Shown here: positions 1 to 9,710 of the stretch, piece by piece
How the letters are laid out: each line of letters starts with the position of its first letter
Numbering within the stretch: position 1 is the first letter of the stretch
Origin: Lolium rigidum
Taxonomy: Eukaryota; Streptophyta; Magnoliopsida; Poales; Poaceae
Assembly (NCBI RefSeq): GCF_022539505.1
Contig: NC_061510.1
Span: 396,410,249 to 396,474,248 of the forward strand
Direction: 5' to 3'
DNA: 64,000 nt
Translations under genes and position numbers: made by a program
The notes under the pieces: generated by a model
Told to the model about the DNA's origin: nothing
What the model saw: only the letters and a program-made list of their open reading frames with translations
Database searches by the model: none

Positions 1-49
1 CGCGATCGAGTAGCGGCGATCGATCAAAGTATCTGGGCGCGCGATCATA

Positions 50-690
50 TTACGTGACCGGTGGTGCATGCACATTAGAAGAAGGGGTTGGTCGACGGCG
101 TCGTGTCCTGAGTCGACGCAGGCCCGTCGAGCACGACGACCTCGTCGCGATCTGCCTGTTCCTGTGCATGGTGCGTGCCGCTCCGTCGCCGACGCGGATG
201 CCGACGCAGGTGTAGCGATAGAAGACGCGTCGGCCTGCTCTTCGCCGTGCGCTGCTGCCGCCGCCGATGCCGATGCCGCTGCCCGGGGCCGCCGCCGCGT
301 CCGCCGCCGCCATTTTGGCTTCGATCTCGTCGAGGATCCGGCCTTTGAAGAAGTTGTGCGCCGCTCGCGTCCGGGAGACATTCCTCTCGTCGACGTTCTC
401 GGCGAGGGACATGTCGTCCCTGCGTTTCTTGAGCTCCGGCTTCTCCTCTTGCCTCTTGAAGCCGCCGTGCGGCGAGCGCATCCCGGTAGTGCGGCGACAA
501 GTTAGGCGTCACGCACCGGGAGTGGCGGAGGGGCCGTCGTTGTAGAAGGCGGCTTGCGACGGAGAGAAGACTCCCGGAACGTACACCGGCACGTTCGTAC
601 TATATGGGCTCGCGTTGGTGGCGGCGAGACACCCGGCGGCTTCTTGGCCGCTTTCTTCGCCATCTTTTTGGGGGCTGTCGGCGGCGCCAT
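50..690 (-). pseudogene. Harbinger accessory ORF1-like / NAM-associated-like fragment (broken)
   Basis: The minus-strand ATG at 690 opens a Lys/Pro-rich start (MAPPTAPKKMAKKAAKKPPG) that stops at 502. A related reading resumes in another frame between 481 and 50, with the stretch EEKPELKKRRDDMSL followed by AAHNFFKGRILDEIEAKM. Such charged proteins with an Ala-rich tail are annotated in grass genomes as no-apical-meristem-associated or Myb-like accessory proteins of Harbinger elements; that link is from memory. The frame change near 481-502 breaks it unless an intron is present, and I see no convincing splice pair. A host paralogue captured in the repeat is an alternative. Confidence 0.35.
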
Positions 691-1064
691 GGAATGGGGA
701 GAGGGTAGCGGCGGCGGGTGGACGGCGGGAGGGAGAAAGAAATCGGCGGGATAGGAGAAATGAATCGGCGGCGGGATGTGTTTTGGGAGGCCTGTGCGCG
801 GCGGTATAGGCGCGATTTGGCGGGAGCGGCGGGATTTGGCGGGAGTGTGAGACGAATTTTCCCTGTGCCGCTGACGCGTCGGCCCCGCGCCTCCTCGCCT
901 CGCTTTTCGTTGTGTCCGGCGTCCCCGGAGCGTCCCCTGTGGGACGGGGACGGGCTCGGGGCGCCGGACACCGAATGGGGACGCGCCGGACAAAAATGGG
1001 CTTTGGGGGACGCGGCTGGAACGCTTTTTTTGTCCGGCGCGCCCCAAATCGCTTTGGGGGACGG

Positions 1065-1090
1065 TTTGGGGGACGCGACTGGAGATGCTC
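1065..1090. repeat. Putative Harbinger terminal inverted repeat
   Basis: On the minus strand it begins GAGCATCTCCAGTCGCGTCC and is followed on the plus strand by TTA. Short GGGGGACG words repeat just inside. Only one end is in the window. Confidence 0.4.
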
Positions 1091-1239
1091 TTAGAGCAAG
1101 TGAGCAAGTCTAACACGGCTAAAACGCCTAAAAACTGTATAATAACCGCTGAAATGGGTTTCGGCATTTTCACGGCCTTTTATTAGGTCCCGTATTTAAA
1201 AAATTCAGTTCGGTCCGGATCCGCTCGGGAACCGTAGGT

Positions 1240-1528
1240 GTGCCGGATCTCGCAGCCATGGACCACTCGCAGGTCCCGCTGACCGCGGATGGTGTTGGAC
1301 GTCCCCGTCACCGTCAAGGTAGCGGCCATGGTGTCCGCCACCATGACGGGGAAGAGGAAGCGGGAGGTCTATCAGCCCCATGCGGAGGTCGGAGCTGCGC
1401 CGGCCATTGCTGCGGCGGCGATGACCCCTGTGCCGTCGAAGATGGGTCGCTCGAAGACCAAATCCGCGGGACCGAGGTCGGAGCTACGCCAGCCGGAGGC
1501 GGGAGTACAATTTAATTTTGTAAAATGA
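1240..1528 (+). other. GC-rich ORF of unknown identity
   Basis: Two overlapping open frames lie here (1240-1515 and 1289-1528). The second reads a basic, Ala-rich peptide with MTGKRKREVY and MGRSKTKSAGPR. I do not recognise the family. Its composition resembles the N-terminal part of Harbinger accessory ORFs, and it ends at the plastid-derived DNA, so it may be the broken 5' part of a second Harbinger-like element whose transposase is the minus-strand remnant at 3490-4700. The bases 1094-1239 hold no gene I can support. Confidence 0.2.
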
Positions 1529-1557
1529 AATCTCAATAAAATAAAAAAGAAGTCTTC

Positions 1558-2087
1558 ATGTCCTGTTATTGAGGACCTCGTTTAATAAAAAACGTTGTTT
1601 GGAAGCTTTACCAGGACTCGCTAGAAAAACACCTAAATCAGATTGTAATCTGAAAAAGAAATTCCGTTCTAGAAAAAAGGAGCAATATCGTACTTGTGTT
1701 CAGGAAAAATATAAATTGCGTTTTTATTATGGTCTGACAGAACGACAATTACTTAGATATGTACGTATCACTGGAAAAGCAAAAAAGATCAACAATCCAA
1801 GCTCGTCAATTAGTAAACCATATATATATTTTAGTTTATGGCTGTATAGTCAATATATCAAGTTTTCACTGCAATCCCGAGATATTATTACTACGAAAGA
1901 TAACCAAACATCAAAAGGTCTCGTTCAAAATTTGATGGCTTCATCCGACCCAGGGAAATTGCAAAAGTATTTGACGATTGGCACATTAGAATATAAAGGA
2001 CTAGTAAATAAAATCCTAGATAGGAAATGGGTTGGTCTCAAAATAAATGAGTTGTTAGTTGTAAAATATTTCTCTCGTCAGACTTGA
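1558..2087 (+). pseudogene. rps4: Plastid ribosomal protein S4 pseudogene
   Basis: The translation matches plastid rps4 along most of its length: [12 protein letters not shown] near the start, [12 protein letters not shown], then [27 protein letters not shown] and the C-terminal [15 protein letters not shown]. The original ATG is at 1558, but codon 5 is TGA where the plastid gene has CGA, and the adjacent CGT is TGT. A frame change follows near codon 10. Roughly 25 codons in the S4/RNA-binding middle part are missing, between GKAKK (about 1785) and the segment starting near 1795. The functional protein binds 16S rRNA in the plastid small subunit; this copy cannot. Confidence 0.92.
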
Positions 2088-2350
2088 GCTTAATGAATAA
2101 AAGGAAAGGTTCATGGAATTTTTTCCCCTTACCGTTTCCCCGAACTAAATCGACCTAAGACCACTAATTTGTATTTTCCCACTCAACTAGCAAAAATGGA
2201 TTAAGCCTAGTATCTTTTTTCCTCTGTGTATATTACATCCCACGGTAATTTGCTATAGATAATTTCTATTAAATAAGATATTATATTTCTATAATAAATT
2301 GTTATTTGATTTGATACATTGTGATCCTTAACGTTGATGAATTTAAAAAA

Positions 2351-2485
2351 TGGAAAGAGAGGGATTCGAACCTACGGTAAACACAAGTCTGCATAGCAGT
2401 TCCAGTACTACGCCTTCAACCGCTCGGTAAACATAGTCTACATAGCACTCTAATGCTACGCCTTCAACCGCTCGACCATCTATCC
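2351..2485 (-). pseudogene. trnS-GGA: Plastid trnS-GGA pseudogene with internal duplication
   Basis: Read on the minus strand, the 5' end (GGATAGATGGTCGAGCGGTT, from 2485) and the 3' end (GGTTCGAATCCCTCTCTTTC) match plastid tRNA-Ser(GGA). About 49 bases running from the D-arm through the anticodon and variable arms occur twice in tandem (2376-2425 and 2426-2474), making the gene 135 nt instead of about 87. The two copies differ at several bases; the copy nearer the 3' end reads TTGGAACT-like anticodon-loop sequence and the other is more diverged. It cannot fold as a normal tRNA. Confidence 0.87.
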
Positions 2486-2740
2486 TACACAATCTTATTA
2501 TGGAAAATAAACTGAATGAATAGCGAGTTTTGTTATTCATGTAGGACAGGTACAACCGCAACTGCTTGGGGGTTCCATACTTCCATAGGAAAAACCCGTT
2601 TTGATGTAAGCCTAAAGATCTTAGGATTTGTTACTAAAATTAAGCTTCTTATTAAACTTTGTGTTTTCCCGCAACCAAAGAAAAAGAGAATGGAAGAACT
2701 CTTCTTATGGCATAATAAAATAAAGAAACCTTAGAATTAT

Positions 2741-3489
2741 GTTTGTATAAGGTATGCTACACCATATTATCAAAATCAAAATAGGGTATGTATGAGACAA
2801 TTGATGAATTTGAAACACGAAATAGCTGATGAGAGAAGTTGTTGTTGAGAAATAGGAAAGTGGAATGAAATATAGTACTAGTATTAGTCAAATATTTCAT
2901 ATCTTCTCTCATTTTTTTTTCATATCTCTTCTTGTCCAAGAAAAAGGAAAAGTATACAATTACAAGTTGAGCTGACAGAAAGATTCATATCTCTTTTATC
3001 CATTTAAAGTATATGGATTTAGAGCATATGGATCGATATATTTCTAAGAATCAAGTGTGATTGTTTGTTTTAGTGTTATTGAGAAGGTCTAAGAATCAAA
3101 TCGCACCATCTCTATAATAAGTAAATATTGGCTAAAATTGAGAAGGTCTTATCAATGAAATACCGACCCCTTTCAATTCATAATGAGAGAGAACTAATTC
3201 TATTTTTTATTCTATAGATAATTTCGCTCCAAGAAATCTCTAGTCAACAATGAAGACCAAACACAACCGAAAAACAACAACAATAAATAGTTTAATTATT
3301 ATTACAACACGAACAAATAGTTTATTGTCAATACAATAAATAGTTCATAAAAATACAACAAATAGTTTTTCAATAGTACAATTATATCATATGAAACTAT
3401 TGTTGGCCATTCCATGTCCCCCACTCCTCGACGAGATCATCTTGAAGCTAATCATGCACATCGGTATTTGGAATCGAATTGTGCAAGCC
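2741..3489. other. AT-rich intergenic stretch
   Basis: No gene, tRNA or clear transposon end is visible. The bases 3270-3400 repeat the word AATAGTTT with small changes about five times, a low-copy simple repeat. The stretch may be the 3' flank of the Harbinger transposase remnant that follows. Confidence 0.5.
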
Positions 3490-4700
3490 AATAAATAGGG
3501 CCACTCTCTCTTCTCTCCTATGCACTTGCATGGGGCATCCCATCAATTCATAGTGCAAGTAGTCATTGTGCTCACGCTCATTCTTGATGATCATGTTATG
3601 CATGATGACACAAATATTCATGATGTACCAAAGGATCTATTGATCCCAAAATCTAGTCAGTTCTCTCACATTAGTAAATTGGGCCGCAAAATCCCAAATG
3701 ATCTCTCCACGTCTTTCCTAGCTTCAGCTTCCGCATTATGGAATTGAAGTTTTTTACTTCCCGATGGTTTGTGAACCAACTTCACAAATATTTGCCACCT
3801 TGGGTACATGTCGTCTGCTAGGAAGTAGTCATAGTTATAGGTGCGGCCGTTTGCTACGAACTCCACCGGTGGAGTTTCACCTAATGCAATATATGTCATC
3901 ATTGGTGACCGTTGCAACACATTGTTGTCATTGCATGAACCGGACATTCCAAAGAAAGAACGCTAATCCAAGTCTCGTAATCAACCACAACTTCAAGGTT
4001 TATAGTGGAATCCTTTTGTGGCCCTTGAACTGTGCATGCCATGCCACGGGATAGTTCTTCCAGCTCCAATGCATGCAATAAATTGAATAGATCATACCTG
4101 GTAATCCTCGAGCTTTGTTGAACTCCAAAAGCCTAGCCATGTCTTGAGCATTGGGGGCTCTCAAGTATTCCTCGCCGAACACTTTCACAATTCCTACTAC
4201 AAAGTGCTTGACACACTTGATAGCTTGACTCTCACCCATCGCTAAGGTGGTCATCAACTAGATCCGTTGGAATCCCATAAGCCAACATATGCAAAGCGTC
4301 GTTGACCTTTTTGTAAGTGATATGCCCAAGTTCTCCGGTGGCATTTCACCTTTGCTCAAAAAACATATCATACTTGGTCAGCTTTTCCACGACATGCATA
4401 AACAAGTTGATCCTCATCCAAAAATGGCAACAAAATTAGCTCTCGTGAAATATTGGATTCTCCGAAATAGCTCTGTATCAACTTGTTGTGGCCATCGATC
4501 CTTTCGCACCGCAATTTTTGTTGACTGTAAACAGAATCACCATGCTCCGGCCTTTTATTTGCATGCATACCCAATAGTATGGCTATGTCTTATCCTTTTG
4601 GGACATCCCATTCCTCATCGGTTGAATCGTACGATGAACTCATCTGCACACAAACGCTCATTGGACAACTCATTCAGTGAGCAAACAAAAAGGCTAAAAT
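3490..4700 (-). pseudogene. PIF/Harbinger transposase (DDE_Tnp_4) pseudogene
   Basis: Minus-strand pieces line up with plant Harbinger transposases. From the N-terminal side: FGESNISRELILLPF-like text near 4400-4460; MGESQAIKCVKHFV..FGEEYLRAPN, GLPGMIYSIYCMHWSWKNYP (4000-4257, where the family has GSIDCMHW with a catalytic Asp and this copy reads Tyr); GSCNDNNVLQRSP; PPVEFVANGRTYNYDYFLAD and EARKDVERSFGIL (3666-3947); then, after a frame change and one in-frame stop, FWDQ and ICVIMHNMIIKNERE down to about 3500. At least four frame changes or stops are present. The family cuts and pastes DNA using a DDE active site; this copy is dead. Confidence 0.83.
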
Positions 4701-4702
4701 GA

Positions 4703-4970
4703 AAAGGGGAAGGTCATCCAGATGGCATACCTTCAAGTTCCTTGTGTGCGCAGCCGCTGCGGGCCGGGCGCGCAAGCGTGAGGGGCTACCGCAACGAATC
4801 GATGTCGGCGGCCCCACCAATTCACGTCATCCAAGAGAGCAGGTGGAGCGGCAACGACGCAGACGATTTGGCTGGTTGGACACGCAACAACTGATGGGAG
4901 CGGAGTGGCCTTGGTTTCCCACATCAGTGTCGGCGGTGAGTCGGTACGGCGAGGTCGCTAGAGAAGAGGG
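4703..4970. other. GC-rich stretch without a supported gene
   Basis: A plus-strand open frame (4699-5031) has no recognisable domain and runs into an LTR. The minus strand is equally uninformative. The stretch may be the untranslated part of the Harbinger element whose transposase precedes it. It ends at 4970, where the E3 LTR begins. Confidence 0.4.
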
Positions 4971-5193
4971 TGTCGTTGCCTATTCGACGGTACCTCGGAG
5001 GAGGGATCCTCACGAGGGGGAGAAGAAGTAGGGGCCATCGGGCGGAGAGTCCTTGGGACGGTGGTACGCGATTTACCCAGCTTCGGAACACCTGCACGTT
5101 GACAGGGCCTACTGCTGCTTGTCTGGAATTATCTGGGCGCTTTCGCGTTGTTATAATGAGTTGTGGTTGTGTCTCTAGGGCTCCTGGGATCCG
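4971..5193 (-). repeat. E3 3' LTR, outer piece
   Basis: It begins with TG at 4971 and is cut at 5193 by solo LTR E1. The sequence continues at 6797 (seven bases) and then at 37320. The five bases before it, GAGGG (4966-4970), are the presumed TSD; the partner copy is outside the window. Confidence 0.8.
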
Positions 5194-6791
5194 TGATACG
5201 TCTCAAATGTATCTATAATTTCTTATGTTCCACGCTACTTTTATGATGATACTCACATGTTTTATACACACTTTATGTCATATTTATGCATTTTCCGGCA
5301 CTAACCTATTGACAAGATGCCGAAGAGCCGATTCTGTTGTTTTCTCTCGTTTTTGGTTTCAGAAATCCTACAAAGGAAATATTCTCGGAATTGGACGAAA
5401 TCAACGCACAAGGTCTTATTTTTCCACGAAGCTTCCAGAAGTCCGAAGAGGATACGAAGTGGGGCCACGAGGTGGCGCCACACTAAGGCGGCGCGGCCAA
5501 GGAGGGGCCCGCGCCGCCCTAGTGTGTGGGCCCCTCGTGACGCCTCCAACCCTACCCTTCCGCCTACTTAAAGCCTTCATCGCGAAAACCCCAGTACCGA
5601 GAGCCACGATACGGAAAACCTTCCAGAGACGCCGCCGCCACCAATCCCATCTCGGGGGATTCAGGAGATCGCCCCCGGCACCCTGCCGGAGAGGGGAATC
5701 ATCTCCCGGAGGACTCTTCATCACCATGATCGCCTCCGGATTGATGTGTGAGTAGTTCACCCCTGGACTATGGGTCCATAGCAGTAGCTAGATGGTTGTC
5801 TTCTCCTCATGTGCTATCATTGTTCGATCTTGTGAGCTGCCTATCATGATCAAGATCGTCTATTTGTAATGCTACATGTTGTGTTTGTTGGGATCCGATG
5901 AATATGGAATACTATGTTATGTTGATTATCAATCTATCATATATGTGTTGTTTATGATCTTGCATGCTCTCCGTTGCTAGTAGAGGCTCTGGCCAAGTCG
6001 ATACTTGTAACTCCAAGAGGGAGTATTTATGCTCGATAGTGGGTTCATGCCTCCATTAAATCCGGGACAGGTGACAGAAAGTTCTAAGGTTGTGGATGTG
6101 CTGTTGCCACTAGGGATAAAACATCAATGCTTTGTCTAAGGATATTTGTGTTGATTACATTACGCACCATACTTAATGCATTTGCCTGTTGTTTGCAACT
6201 TAATACTGGAAGGGGTGCGGATGCTAACCTGAAGGTGGACTTTTTAGGCATAGATGCATGCTGGATAGCGGTCTATGTACTTTGTCGTCAAGCCCAATTG
6301 AATTTCACACTACTCATCATAATATGTATGTGCATTGTTATGCCCTCTTTATTTGTCAATTGCCCAACTATAATTTGTTCACCCAACATGCTATTTCTTA
6401 TTGGAGAGACACCACTAGTGAACTCTGGACCCCGGTCCATTCTTTTACATCGAATACAATCTACTGCAAACATTGTTCTTTACTGTTCTTCGCATACAAA
6501 CATCATTTTCCACACCATACATTTAATCCTTTGTGTATAGCAAGCCGGTGAGATTGACAACCTCACTGTTAAGTTGGGGCAAAGTATTTGGATTGTGTTG
6601 TGCAGGTTCCACGTTGGCGCCGGAATCCCTGGTGTTGCGCCGCACTACACTCCGTCACCAACAACCTTCACGTGCTCCTTGACTCCTACTGGTTCGATAA
6701 CCTTTGTTTCTTACTGAGGGAAAACTTGCTGTTGTACGCATCACACCTTCCTCTTGGGGTTCCCAACAGGCGTGTGCTTTACGCGTCATCA
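5194..6791 (+). mobile_element. E1: solo LTR, Athila-type Gypsy
   Basis: A 1598-bp LTR begins TGATACGTCTC and ends GCGTCATCA, flanked by a perfect 5-bp TSD, ATCCG (5189-5193 and 6792-6796). No PBS, coding region or second LTR is present, so this is a solo LTR left by recombination between the two LTRs. It belongs to the same LTR family as E5, E6 and E7, sharing AACCTATTAACAAGATGCCG-like text near the start and the TTCCACGTTGGCGCCGGAAT block near the end. All open frames inside it are LTR reading and not genes. Confidence 0.93.
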
Positions 6792-6803
6792 ATCCGGCAT
6801 ATA

Positions 6804-7955
6804 TGTAGGATAACGTTGCATAGAAAACAAAAAATTTCCTACCGCGAACACGCAATCCAAGCCAAGATGCAATCTAGAAGACGGTAGCAACGAGGGGATT
6901 ATCGAGTCTCACCCTTGAAGAGATTCCAAAGCCTACAAGATGAGGCTCTTGTTTCTGCGGTAGACGTTCACTTGCCGCTTGCAAAAGCGCGTAGAAGATC
7001 TTGATCACGACGCCACGAACGGGCAGCACCTCCGTACTCGGTCACACGTTCGGTTGTTGATGAAGATGACGTCCACCTCCCCGTTCCAGCGGGCAGCGGA
7101 AGTAGTAGCTCCTCTTGAATCCGACAGCACGACGGCGTGGTGTCGGTGGTGGTGGAGAAATCCGGCGGAGCTTCGCTAAGCGTGCGGGAAGTGGAGGAGC
7201 GGGGCGGCTAGGGTTTGGGGAGAGGGGGGCGCCGGCCACTAAGGGGTGCGGCCACCTTGGTGGTTCTTGGGGTGGCCGGCCCCCTCCCCTTGGCCCTCAT
7301 TATATAGGTGGAAGCCCCAAGTGTTGGACTACAAGTCTCCGAATAAGACCCGAACCCAAAACTTTCCATGTGATAGGGAAACCTACCCAAGGTGGGAATC
7401 CCACTTGGGGTGGGATTCCCCCCTTCCATGTGGGGGGGGCCGGCCCCCATAGGGGAGTCCACTTGGGACTCCTCCCCCTCTAGGGTTGGCCGGCCATGGA
7501 GGTGGAGTCCCTTTGGGACTCCGCCTTCCATAGTGGTTTCTTACGGACTTTTCTAGAACCTTCTAGAACCTTCCATAGAACCTTCCGGATCATTTTAAAT
7601 CTCATAAAATGACTTCCTATATATGAATCTTATTCTCCGGACCATTCCGGAACTCCTCGTGATGTCCGGGATCTCATCCGGGACTCCGAACAAATATTCG
7701 AACTCCATTCCATATTCAAGTTCTACCATTTCAACATCCAACTTTAAGTGTGTCACCCTACGGTTCGCGAACTATGCGGACATGGTTGAGTACTCACTCC
7801 GACCAATAACCAATAGCGGGATCCGGAGATCCATAATGGCTCCCACATATTCAACGATGACTTTAGTGATCGAATGAACCATTCACATACGATACCAATT
7901 CCCTTTGTCACGCGATATTTTACTTGTCCGAGGTTTGATCATCGGTATCACTCTA
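6804..7955 (-). repeat. Copia-2 3' LTR, outer two thirds
   Basis: This is the outer part of the LTR, continuing at 29707-30332 after the Gypsy insertion. The intact sister LTR (35550-37314) shows the empty site: CTCTA once, at 36688-36692. Here CTCTA occurs at 7951-7955 and again at 29707-29711. Confidence 0.95.
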
Positions 7956-8341
7956 TGACAAGGTATCGACTTGTCAATGCCTATGGATTGTAGGCTAGGG
8001 TTTAGTTAGAAGTAGAGGGCAAGTAGATCTCGAAGGTTTCAGCCGAAAAGTACTCGACGATTATGAAAACTAGGGTTTGCGGATAATGATTCGATCTTTT
8101 CTTCGCCCCTCGACTCCCCCTTTATATAGGAGGTGGAGCCGAGGGATTCGTGCTATACAAGTTTACAGAGTTCGGGACGGTTTCTAACTCATCCCATCAA
8201 ATTACAAATAACACTTCCTATTACAACTATCTTTTCCTTAAACACATCTTGGGCTCTCGAGTCTTCTTATTCTTCGGGTAGTGGGCCTTCAGTAAACCCC
8301 GGGTACTATATTCGGCAGGCCCATTTGGGATGCCTATGTCA
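7956..8341 (-). repeat. Tat Gypsy 3' LTR
   Basis: The 386-bp LTR contains CCCCTTTATATAGGAGG near its middle (about 8110-8126), probably the promoter TATA region. By eye it matches 29321-29706 throughout except at one terminal base. The PPT (GTAGCCCCCGAG on plus) follows at 8342. Confidence 0.95.
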
Positions 8342-9575
8342 GTAGCCCCCGAGATTTTGCTTGAATCGCAGAGTCAGGGAAAATCTCCACTGTTTTATTT
8401 TCATTCGAAAGCTCTAACTTTTTTATATTTCTTCACAAAAGATTCTATATTGTACAGGGATACTGGTAGTTGGGGCTAGTTCATCTGACGGATCAGGTAC
8501 TAGTTAACTGCTCTAGTGGCAATCCGCAAAAACCTACTTCAAAATCACGTCCCTGGACATGATCTCGGGATACTGGTGTAAACTTCGACAAGTGCCGCTT
8601 AAGGTCTTACCATTCTGTCGAGTCCCGAGTCAAATTTATCGGGTACCTAACGCGTCCGTTAGGATTTTTCTTCGTATCCGTTGATACGGATAAAAGTAGC
8701 GGAGCGCGAGTCTTTGGCGATGCCACGCCCAGCGAGAATGGATCCGGGGTCTTACCTTCGCAAATTTGCGGCATTCGGAAATTGATCGCAACTTCGGCGT
8801 TACGAGAATATATTGTCGAGTGCTTTTCCGGCTGTTGGAATGGCACATTTTATCGAGTCAAATATGACTTATATTGCTCTCCCGATGGGAGTATATGTAG
8901 AGTTAATTATAACTCGAAATATACTCTTTTGCTTTTCTATTTTTCCTTTGTTAATTTCATCGGGCACGCGAACAGCGTTCCCGATGGGAGTAGCCCCCGA
9001 GGCTACAACCAAGAACTTGTGCTTGGTTGTAGGCTCAACATTTTAGTCCACCTTGTCGCTATATTATCATTATTTCCCAATATGATCTCTTTCTTCTTCT
9101 TCTTTATTTTTATCTCTCGGGTGCGCGAACAGCGCTCCCGATGGGAGTAGCCCCCGAGGCTACAACCAAGAACTTGTGCTTGGTTGTAGGCTCCCGCAAT
9201 TTCTATATTGCCATAGTCGAAATTTTACTTTTTGTCGAAGTAGCCCCCGAGCATTTGGGCAAAAACTTGTTTTTGATCAAAGGCTTCCGAAGTATTGAAT
9301 AATTCTCCCTGTCGCCAATTTTTCTTGTCGACATGCTTCCCTTCATCAAATTTACTTCATCCTTCTCAAATAGTCGTGATTTTTCTGCCCTGTGGGTCCA
9401 TTGCTTCCACCACGTTGACACGTCGTGCAAGTGGGGGACACACGTCCTCCACTTTTTCTGGCGCACGTACGGTAACGCCTATCTCAGTAAAAATACCTTT
9501 TTGCCCTTGTATCTAGAAGATCTATTCTCACCACGCGATTTCTTCATCCAACGGCGCACAGCTTCACCCGATTCT
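8342..9575. repeat. Tat Gypsy 3' region with PPT and reiterated motifs
   Basis: This non-coding stretch lies between the 3' LTR and the antisense promoter. It starts with the PPT (8342-8353). A 76-base unit (8961-9036) recurs at 9118-9193 with a few changes, a period of about 157 bases; part of it also appears near 8880-8893. Each full unit contains the 11-mer TAGCCCCCGAG, which also lies at 9241. The unit holds the inverted repeat GCTACAACCAAG..CTTGGTTGTAGG, which could form a stem of about 11 bp. Confidence 0.85.
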
Positions 9576-9583
9576 TATATAAA
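9576..9583 (+). promoter_or_regulatory. TATA box of the antisense gene
   Basis: TATATAAA lies 128 bases before the ATG at 9711. A start of transcription about 30 bases downstream would give a leader of about 100 nt. It sits inside the retroelement but drives the opposite strand. Inferred from motif and spacing only. Confidence 0.6.
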
Positions 9584-9710
9584 CCTTTCTTCAACCTCCG
9601 TTCATCCCCTCGCTTGCGCCGCTCATCTGTTCCCCTTCGCAAAACTTCTCCTGCGCCCGATTCTCTCTGAGCTTCCGCACTCACAGACCTTACTCTGCCC
9701 ATTGCCGTTG

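Larger units (their letters stand above)
1..1090 (-). mobile_element. PIF/Harbinger-like DNA transposon, terminal part
   Basis: The GC-rich block ends at 1090 in a likely terminal inverted repeat (1065-1090) with TTA at 1091-1093, the 3-bp target site typical of PIF/Harbinger elements. Its minus strand encodes a broken accessory-like ORF (50-690) that starts about 400 bases inside this end. The left end lies outside the window, so the second terminal repeat and second TSD copy cannot be checked. The assignment rests on the TTA, on recall of similar terminal sequences in Triticeae Harbinger elements, and on the ORF. Confidence 0.45.
1517..2740 (+). other. Nuclear insertion of plastid DNA (NUPT) with rps4 and trnS-GGA
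   Basis: The segment carries plastid rps4 on plus, then about 260 bases of AT-rich spacer, then trnS-GGA on minus. That is the order and relative orientation of these genes in grass plastid genomes. Composition changes sharply at about 1512-1517 from GC-rich to AT-rich. The right edge is uncertain: 2486-2740 may be spacer beyond trnS, but I cannot match it from memory. The genes are broken, as expected for an old transfer with no selection. Confidence 0.75.

Noticed and set aside
1569..2087. rps4 as a working gene
   Set aside because: It is a plastid gene copy in nuclear DNA with a stop at codon 5, a frame change and an internal loss.
3490..4700. A host gene derived from Harbinger transposase
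   Set aside because: Several stops and frame changes and a changed catalytic-region residue (IYCMHW) indicate a dead copy.
8961..9193. CRISPR-like or satellite array
   Set aside because: Only two full units and a partial one; they belong to the 3' region of the Tat Gypsy.
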